A stretch of 64,000 nt of DNA from Deltaproteobacteria bacterium (lineage in GTDB: Bacteria > Desulfobacterota > Binatia > UBA1149 > SPBQ01): assembly GCA_029262375.1 (NCBI GenBank), contig JAJCZM010000043.1, positions 62,001 through 126,000 on the forward strand. The letters run 5' to 3'. Below are positions 60,101 to 64,000 of this stretch, one piece after another. Made by a program: the position numbers and the translations under genes. The first letter of the stretch is position 1, and every line of letters begins with the position of its first letter. Below the pieces are notes generated by a model. The model saw only the letters and a list, made by a program, of their open reading frames with translations. It was not told the DNA's origin and did no database searches.

Positions 60101-60944
60101 CACTGAAGTCGAAGTCGATCATCACGGCCTTGTCGTTGCCCTGCGGGCGCGGCGAGTCGACCAGACCGTCGTTCGGATTGTTGTCGTGCAGGTTGCGCGC
60201 GACGATGAGCATGTTGTTCTTCGCAAACGCGTTCTCGCCAGGCTCGCCTGAGCCTCCACCAGCGCCGACGCCGGGGCCTGCGAAGTCATCATTCGGAGTG
60301 CCGAGCGAGTCCTGCCCGGCGGAACAGCCGCCCGAGCAGCTCGTATCGTAGATGATTGCGGCATTGGTCGAAGCCGGGAACTGCGTGAGGTTCGTGCCCT
60401 TCACGCCGATCGGACCGAGGCCGCCGGTGGCGAACACGGAGTCGACGATCGCGCCTTTCGCTAGGCCTTCGAACTCGATGATGTCTTCGCATTCCTCGGG
60501 AGATACGCAGCGATCGTTTTCTTCATCGCAGAAGAGACCGCCGACGACCGACTTCTCACACTGGTCGATGACCTCGATCGCGCCCGTGCTGAGGGTGAGG
60601 TTGACCTCCTCGTCGCACGTGTAAATCGGGCCGCAGGGCGGGAGCGCGAGCAGGCAATGGCCCTCGATACAGGCTTCCTCACCGGTACAGAACAGACCGT
60701 CGTCGCAGTCCGCGTCGGCGGTGCACTGCGGTGGCATTGTCGTGGTGGTAGGCGGCACGGTTGTCGACGTTGTCGTGCTGGTCGTCGTCGTCGTCGATGA
60801 CGTTGTCGTTGTCGTCGTCGTCGTCATGGCCGGCTCCATGGACGTGCTCGTCGTCGCGACGGGGCCCGCAAGAGCCGGTGCAGCGACTAGGGCAAGAAAG
60901 ATGATTGCCAGAAAAGTTGTTTGGATTCGTCGAATTGCTTTCAT
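57192..60944 (-). CDS. Giant secreted Thr-tract, Cys-rich protein with duplicated domain and Kunitz/BPTI domain (1250 aa)
   Basis: The signal peptide is FLAIIFLALVAAPALA (cleavage near 26). Residues about 32-72 are a Thr/Ser tract. A domain of about 210 residues appears twice (153-363 and about 717-927), marked by VKGTNLTQFPASTNAAIIYD and VKGTNLVKFPAATNAAVVFD. Between them are about ten Cys modules of about 40 residues (DADCDDGLFCNG, C..G.C, PCxxxxxCNE). A Kunitz domain spans residues 930-980. Then come a CCADGG/GLGCDDAECQ/CCDVAWDGIC module, and Thr/Pro tracts to the end (about 1130-1235), closing with LVFENALSFLSSVLPGW. Thr codons are mixed (ACG/ACC/ACT/ACA), so the tracts are held by protein-level selection, not DNA slippage. 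It is likely surface-displayed, possibly glycosylated, possibly protease-inhibiting. Function is inferred only. Confidence 0.85.
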   Translation of the reverse strand: MKAIRRIQTTFLAIIFLALVAAPALAGPVATTSTSMEPAMTTTTTTTTSSTTTTTSTTTSTTVPPTTTTMPPQCTADADCDDGLFCTGEEACIEGHCLLALPPCGPIYTCDEEVNLTLSTGAIEVIDQCEKSVVGGLFCDEENDRCVSPEECEDIIEFEGLAKGAIVDSVFATGGLGPIGVKGTNLTQFPASTNAAIIYDTSCSGGCSAGQDSLGTPNDDFAGPGVGAGGGSGEPGENAFAKNNMLIVARNLHDNNPNDGLVDSPRPQGNDKAVMIDFDFSEVGPVSIHSILVIDVDGDEELPLFELFDDTDTLIGTNSQAIPGEENGVIVTELDPNEGVKTLRVTLFGSAAIDDIAFSVNDCIPDGPCQSDDECNDGLFCNGIEFCLDGECVAKKIFCPPPSVCNEDLDACIECLDNADCPDDGLFCSGSNSCIAGSCVPGLPPCKGLFCNEEIDRCDACQEDAHCDDAVFCDGAETCTDGQCSDAGDPPCAPDETCNETTDICEDCAQDADCDDGLFCNGPSFCVNGSCGFVGPACDPAGPMPICLEDSDECVACTFDADCDNGDFCDGAELCEAGSCVDTEDPCRLGLTCNEAADTCDDCGTNADCADDLFCNGMEVCDGGSCAPGETPCDDGLVCDEDTDLCAECFHHADCDDGNFCNGEEACLHPAVLTAGTDGIKAANSGAPGQCAGGVLPCADGQVCDEGNDMCEDIGCMDVITFADFVQGEIVGEAYGDGGNGPVFVKGTNLVKFPAATNAAVVFDSDCPGGCAAGQTALGTPNEDFAGPGIGAGGSSGAAGENDDEHGEVLIVVRNLNDSNPNDGLVDSPRAQGNDMTVTVDFSFKEIAPVTIKYIDFIDVDEDEDVPTVTLLDAADGEILSESLTIGLGENSVERMMLPDNFGVYTMRVTLRGSAAIDNIAFGRNECSPCADPIMEGPCKALIPRWAFDAAEGRCVEFNWGGCMANANNFLTEEMCEGQCPGVTPTTTTTSTTTTTTMPAAGDCCADGGHGGLGCDDAECQAAVCGVDPFCCDVAWDGICAGEANDLCAICNVTTTTLAPTTTTTMPPTTTTTVPPPTTTSTTTSTSTTTSTSTSTSTTMLPPTTTTTLPVCTADVTVCPDGTVLQRDPLLGCEFPECPPVTTTTTTTSSTSTTTLPPTTTTTLPPSTTTTTLPPMTTTTLAPTTTTTLPPTTTTTLPPTTTTTLPPTTTTTSTTTTTSSTTTTTSGPPVTLPLVFENALSFLSSVLPGW
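57225..57536 (-). repeat. Region encoding Thr/Pro tracts (mucin-like)
   Basis: About 100 codons of TTTTTLPP-type repeats in the C-terminal part of the giant protein. The DNA shows GTC/GTT/GTA/GTG alternation on the plus strand instead of exact repeats, indicating selection for threonine. Confidence 0.75.
58005..58157 (-). other. Kunitz/BPTI domain coding segment
   Basis: The six cysteines are spaced 8, 15, 7, 12 and 3, exactly as in bovine pancreatic trypsin inhibitor. GPCKA (Lys at P1), FNWGGC and ANNF complete the fold signature. See the giant protein entry and finding. Confidence 0.88.
58164..58796 (-). repeat. Second copy of duplicated ~210-residue domain
   Basis: Encodes residues about 717-927 of the giant protein; aligns by eye to the copy at 59856-60488 (shared GTPNxDFAGPGxGAGGxSG, NPNDGLVDSPRxQGND, GSAAIDxIAF). 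Confidence 0.75.
59856..60488 (-). repeat. First copy of duplicated ~210-residue domain
   Basis: Encodes residues 153-363 of the giant protein. Diverged from the second copy but with collinear motifs, so an old internal duplication. It contains DVDGDEELP, a possible calcium site. Confidence 0.75.
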
Positions 60945-61190
60945 GCTTATTGCCCCGTCAGCCGATCGTGTGGCGCGTTGCGGCGACCAAATGTGCGCGT
61001 CCTAGTGAAGACGAAATGGTGGCACCGTCAGTGATATCAACGCAGTCTGGACAAATATGCGCGGTGAGGCAACGAAGATACGCCCAGAAGGCCGCGGAAA
61101 CTTTAGATAAATCCAGGGAGCGGCCGCCGATGTCGCCACCCTTGCGCGGGCGAGTCCCACTCGCCACGGTGTCCATCGGCGCCGGCGCGG

Positions 61191-62828
61191 ATGCCCCAGC
61201 CTACCCAGATGCGCTTTCCCTCAATCGTCAAACCTCTGCTGCGTCAGAAGCCGTACGCGCGGTACCGGCCGAATCGGGCCTGCCTGCCCTATCTGGCGCT
61301 TCTGCCGTTCCTGGCATTGACGATGTACGGACTCACTTCCGAGAGGCTGCTCGGCTACCACCACTTCCGCCAGGCGCATACGGCCATGACCGCCCACAAC
61401 TACGCGTTTCACAGCGCGAACCTGTTCTCCCCCAGTATCGACGGCATCACGTACAACAAGGAGCCGTACCTCAACGAATTCCCACTCTACCCTTATTTGG
61501 TCTCGGGAGTCTGGCGGCTCATCGGCGAGAGCGTGATCGCGGCACGGACCGTTTCAATCCTATTCGCGATCGGCGCCCTGCTCTTCTATCGCCGGCTGCT
61601 GCGTCGATCCGTTCGCGACGATGCGGTCGCCGATGTGGCGCTCGTCGTGTTCTCGATGACACCGGTCATCGCCTACTTCTCGACGGCCGTACAGCGCCAG
61701 AGCCTGTTCCTATGCAGCCTTCTCGCAGGGCTCTTCTACACACTGCGCTATCTCGACGAACTGCCGCGGCGATCGATCGTCCCGGGCACACTCGCCCTCG
61801 CCCTGGCGTTCCTTCTTAACCCGTTCGCCGTGTATCTCGCGATTCCCCTGCTTTGGTACAGTCGCTATCGCGCTCCCGATAGCGCGACAGTCGATGGCGA
61901 AACCGGCGCGCGAACGCGCATGTTTGTGGCGGCCGTCGCATCGGTAGTTCCTGCGATCTGTTGGTACGTTTACGCTTACCGCGTGGGCGCCAGCCTGGAG
62001 ACCGGCTCGATGGCAGCGATCGCCCACCGCCTCGACACGGGGCATTTCCTCAGCGCATCGAGCTACGGCTTTTGGTTCGAAGCCGATAGCTGGATCTCGG
62101 TGTATCGCACGATGGTGCGCTACGTACTGCCGTTCCCGCTCACCATCGCTTTGTTCGCCGCCGGGCTCTGGTGTGCACCGCGCGAAGAGTACGGCCTGTT
62201 CAAAGTGTGGCTGGCCGCTGTCGTGATTTACTTCCTGTTGGATTTCTATCCGATCGCCGACGTCGTACATCACTACTACTACATGAACATCGCGCCACTG
62301 ACGGCGTTGTTCTTCGCCTACGCGGTCGTGGAACTGACGCGGCTTGCCCGTAGTTCGTACAGCGCGCGGCATTCGACCGGCGCAGCGAGCGGGTTCGCGG
62401 CGGCGGCAAGACGCATGCGGCCGTTCGTTTTCAGTTTGGCGGCTGTCATGGGAGCCGCGACGTTCGCGCTGGGCGCTTGCGTCACGACGCTCTGGATGGG
62501 CGGCGGCAGGTGGCACGCCGAGTACTACCCCGTCAGTGAGCGCCTCGCGACTGTCGTCGCACCCGATGACCGCGTCAGCATCGTCGTCGAACAAGCCGAC
62601 CCACTACTGTCGTACCTGGTCACGCCACACATGCTTCATCGACTCGTTGCGTACCACCCGCAACGGTTCGATGAATTGCTCGCGGCGCGCGACTTCGACT
62701 ATATCGCCGTAGTCCTCGACAGAGACGGGCCTCTACGCGACGACGTTCGCCGCCGGATAGAATCCGACGGCCGGCTGGGGCCCGCGATCGTCGAGGAGGC
62801 TCAGCTTCTCGTCTACCGCAGGTACTGA
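61191..62828 (+). CDS. GT39/ArnT-like integral membrane glycosyltransferase
   Basis: 545 residues (ATG 61191; an in-frame ATG at 61209 is possible). About eleven membrane segments run to residue 430, with a C-terminal soluble part. The first loop has YHHFRQAHTAMTAHNYAFHS and YNKEPYLNEFPLYPYLV, reminiscent of the GT39/PMT layout, but the usual Asp-Glu pair after the first helix is not obvious: LLGYHHFRQAHTA replaces the acidic motif. Family members use lipid-linked sugars. The acceptor is unknown; it neighbours the Thr-tract protein, so glycosylation of that protein is a testable idea. Confidence 0.75.
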   Translation: MPQPTQMRFPSIVKPLLRQKPYARYRPNRACLPYLALLPFLALTMYGLTSERLLGYHHFRQAHTAMTAHNYAFHSANLFSPSIDGITYNKEPYLNEFPLYPYLVSGVWRLIGESVIAARTVSILFAIGALLFYRRLLRRSVRDDAVADVALVVFSMTPVIAYFSTAVQRQSLFLCSLLAGLFYTLRYLDELPRRSIVPGTLALALAFLLNPFAVYLAIPLLWYSRYRAPDSATVDGETGARTRMFVAAVASVVPAICWYVYAYRVGASLETGSMAAIAHRLDTGHFLSASSYGFWFEADSWISVYRTMVRYVLPFPLTIALFAAGLWCAPREEYGLFKVWLAAVVIYFLLDFYPIADVVHHYYYMNIAPLTALFFAYAVVELTRLARSSYSARHSTGAASGFAAAARRMRPFVFSLAAVMGAATFALGACVTTLWMGGGRWHAEYYPVSERLATVVAPDDRVSIVVEQADPLLSYLVTPHMLHRLVAYHPQRFDELLAARDFDYIAVVLDRDGPLRDDVRRRIESDGRLGPAIVEEAQLLVYRRY

Positions 62829-63015
62829 CTAGCGTGCCTCCCTGACTTACGTGCCTGCCGTTCTTTCGTGGGGAGGGGACTTTCGTTGCAAAAAGTGGAA
62901 CAGGGGCCTCAGCTGGCATACAAGAGAGGCCCCCTCGCGAGCATTGCCGGTGCAAACGATCCTTTCTACGCACTGCCGCCTGGAGCAACCTATTGGCAGG
63001 GGAGCGGGAGCTTGC

Positions 63016-63378
63016 ATGGATTTCGAGATACTCACCGAGAGCGACGAGACCTTCGTCGCCGTCCGAGTCGATGCGGACGTAACCAACGCACTCGCTCTGG
63101 AGTTCGTGACCGCGGCCATGGAAGAGATGGCTCGAACGAACCGCGACGGACTTCTACTCGACCTACGTTCGGTGCGCGGCGTGGACAGCGTGTCGGGCAA
63201 CTATCGGTTCGCCGAGAGTCTTCTGGAAATGCAGATCGATCGGCGCATGCGCGTTGCTGCAGTCGTCGCTTCGACAGACAGCTCGTTCGACTTCGCACAG
63301 ACCACAACGCGCAATCGCGGGTTCAACGTAAAGCTGTTCAAGGACATCGACGAAGCGCGAGCGTGGCTGTCAGCCTGA
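63016..63378 (+). CDS. STAS/SpoIIAA-like domain protein
   Basis: 120 residues from ATG 63016 (GGAGCGGGAG upstream). The pattern VAVRVDADVTNALALEFVTA, GLLLDLRSVRGVDSVSGNYR, MRVAAVVASTDSSFDFAQTT and FKDIDEARAWLSA fits the SpoIIAA-like/STAS fold seen in small stand-alone proteins. No Ser phosphorylation motif of SpoIIAA type is evident. The earlier open frame to 62851 is taken as chance. It lies 98 bases before the CoA-transferase gene; function is unknown. Confidence 0.72.
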   Translation: MDFEILTESDETFVAVRVDADVTNALALEFVTAAMEEMARTNRDGLLLDLRSVRGVDSVSGNYRFAESLLEMQIDRRMRVAAVVASTDSSFDFAQTTTRNRGFNVKLFKDIDEARAWLSA

Positions 63379-63475
63379 CCGGAAACGCGATTCACGCGAT
63401 GAACATGCTGCACACGATGCGCACGCCCCACTCGATCCACACGATCGACACGATCAGGTTGAAGACGCAGACCCG

Positions 63476-64000
63476 ATGCGAATAGCGACTCCGATCGAAG
63501 CCGCCGAGCTTGTCCGCAGTCGAGACACGCTCGCCCTGCCGCTCGGGCCGGGGCAGCCGCCGGCCTTTCTCGAAGCACTCGGCAAACGCGAGTCGTTCGA
63601 AGATCTGACCGTGTTCAGTGCCCTGTTGGTCGGTCTCTACGAGCTGTTCACACGACCGGGCGTACGACTGCTTTCGGGTTTCTTCGGCCCGGTGGAGCGC
63701 GGCCTCGCCGCCGCCGGCCACGACGTACACTTCGTCCCCGCCGACTTCCGGCGTTTCACGGCGATCGCCGATCAAATGAAGCCCAGGGTCATGGCAACGA
63801 CCGTCGCGCCCGCTGATGAGAATGGGCGCTACAGCCTTTCGCTTCACGCCGGTGCCACCGTGCGCGCGCTCAAGGACTGCGGGCGCGATCCCGATCGAAT
63901 TCTCATTGCCGAGGTCAACCCCAAGCTGCCACGCACATTGGGCTTGCCGCCCGAACATCCGCACTGGCTGACGGAAGACGAAATCGAAGTACTCATCGAG
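63476..64000 (+). CDS. Acetyl-CoA hydrolase/4-hydroxybutyrate CoA-transferase family protein (N-terminal part)
   Basis: ATG 63476; 175 codons are visible before the window ends, with no stop. DLTVFSALLVGLYELF, VRLLSGFFGPVERGLAAAGH, VHFVPADFRRF, VMATTVAPADENGRYSL and ILIAEVNPKLPRTLG match the N-terminal domain of this CoA-transferase family. The catalytic Glu lies beyond the window. It would move CoA between acyl groups; substrate is open. It fits with Acs and Ecm in acyl-CoA metabolism. Confidence 0.85.
   Translation, partial: MRIATPIEAAELVRSRDTLALPLGPGQPPAFLEALGKRESFEDLTVFSALLVGLYELFTRPGVRLLSGFFGPVERGLAAAGHDVHFVPADFRRFTAIADQMKPRVMATTVAPADENGRYSLSLHAGATVRALKDCGRDPDRILIAEVNPKLPRTLGLPPEHPHWLTEDEIEVLIE

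Noticed and set aside
61710-62594. 294-codon minus-strand frame
   Set aside because: Opposite the GT39-like gene; composition is Arg/Glu/Gln without family pattern.
63378-63476. Repeated ACACGATC/GCACACGATG in the gap before the CoA-transferase
   Set aside because: Units are irregular and too few to call a repeat or operator.

Overview
The window looks like chromosomal DNA from a free-living, GC-rich, Gram-negative (diderm) bacterium. It encodes a complete Mla phospholipid-transport set (MlaF, E, D, A, C), an LpxL/HtrB-type lipid A acyltransferase, lipoprotein and Sec/Tat signal peptides, and many secreted proteins rich in calcium-binding DxDxDG motifs or cysteine. That mix, together with ethylmalonyl-CoA mutase, 2-oxoacid:ferredoxin oxidoreductase and a two-subunit DNA topoisomerase VI, is most like uncultured lineages once filed under Deltaproteobacteria (for example Binatota- or Myxococcota-like genomes). 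The lineage is an inference; no rRNA is present. There is no phage, IS element, integrase, CRISPR array or rRNA. The only RNA gene seen is one tRNA-Arg.

Layout. 1-4.3 kb: a kelch/TSP3-type secreted protein cut by the left edge and a 1037-residue Cys-rich secreted protein. 4.7-12 kb (all minus): tRNA-Arg(UCG), DNA polymerase IV, a Tat-exported aldo/keto reductase with Fe-S motifs, a tiny lipoprotein, a DUF2889-type protein, cysteinyl-tRNA synthetase and acetyl-CoA synthetase. 12-17.6 kb: a tightly packed minus-strand run of GldA/GldF/GldG-type ABC exporter, DUF4340 protein, acyl-CoA dehydrogenase and SDR reductase. 17.7-24.7 kb: an RND exporter with an embedded PDZ domain, its Ycf48-like lipoprotein neighbour, a small exported protein, a GT39-type glycosyltransferase, an SCP2-like protein and a CheY-like receiver. 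25-34.9 kb: a catalytically dead patatin relative, a coiled-coil/receiver protein, a CBS protein, KorAB, LpxL-like acyltransferase and ethylmalonyl-CoA mutase. 35-40.9 kb: beta-helix, methyltransferase, YHYH-SHOCT, Sel1 and FG-GAP proteins. 41-44.5 kb: mlaFEDAC. 44.6-50.5 kb: a possible Fpg remnant, a small exported protein, and a unit of Topo VI B, Topo VI A and patatin phospholipase. 50.5-64 kb: an ATC-hydrolase-like protein, a membrane spermidine-synthase-like protein, a degenerate sulfatase, a large beta-repeat/TSP3 protein, a 1250-residue mucin-like Cys-rich protein carrying a canonical Kunitz/BPTI domain, a second GT39-like membrane protein, a STAS/SpoIIAA-like protein and the start of a CoA-transferase.

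How the genes fit together. Metabolically the window suggests CoA-thioester and ferredoxin-linked carbon metabolism: Acs, Ecm, KorAB, acyl-CoA dehydrogenase, SDR and a CoA-transferase. Envelope maintenance is covered by Mla, LpxL, RND, Gld-type ABC and two GT39-type enzymes. A recurring theme is large secreted, cysteine-rich or repeat-rich surface proteins. The two most noteworthy items are the full Topo VI pair with basic N-terminal tails, apparently co-transcribed with a patatin phospholipase, and the bacterial Kunitz domain embedded in a Thr-tract, domain-duplicated secreted protein.
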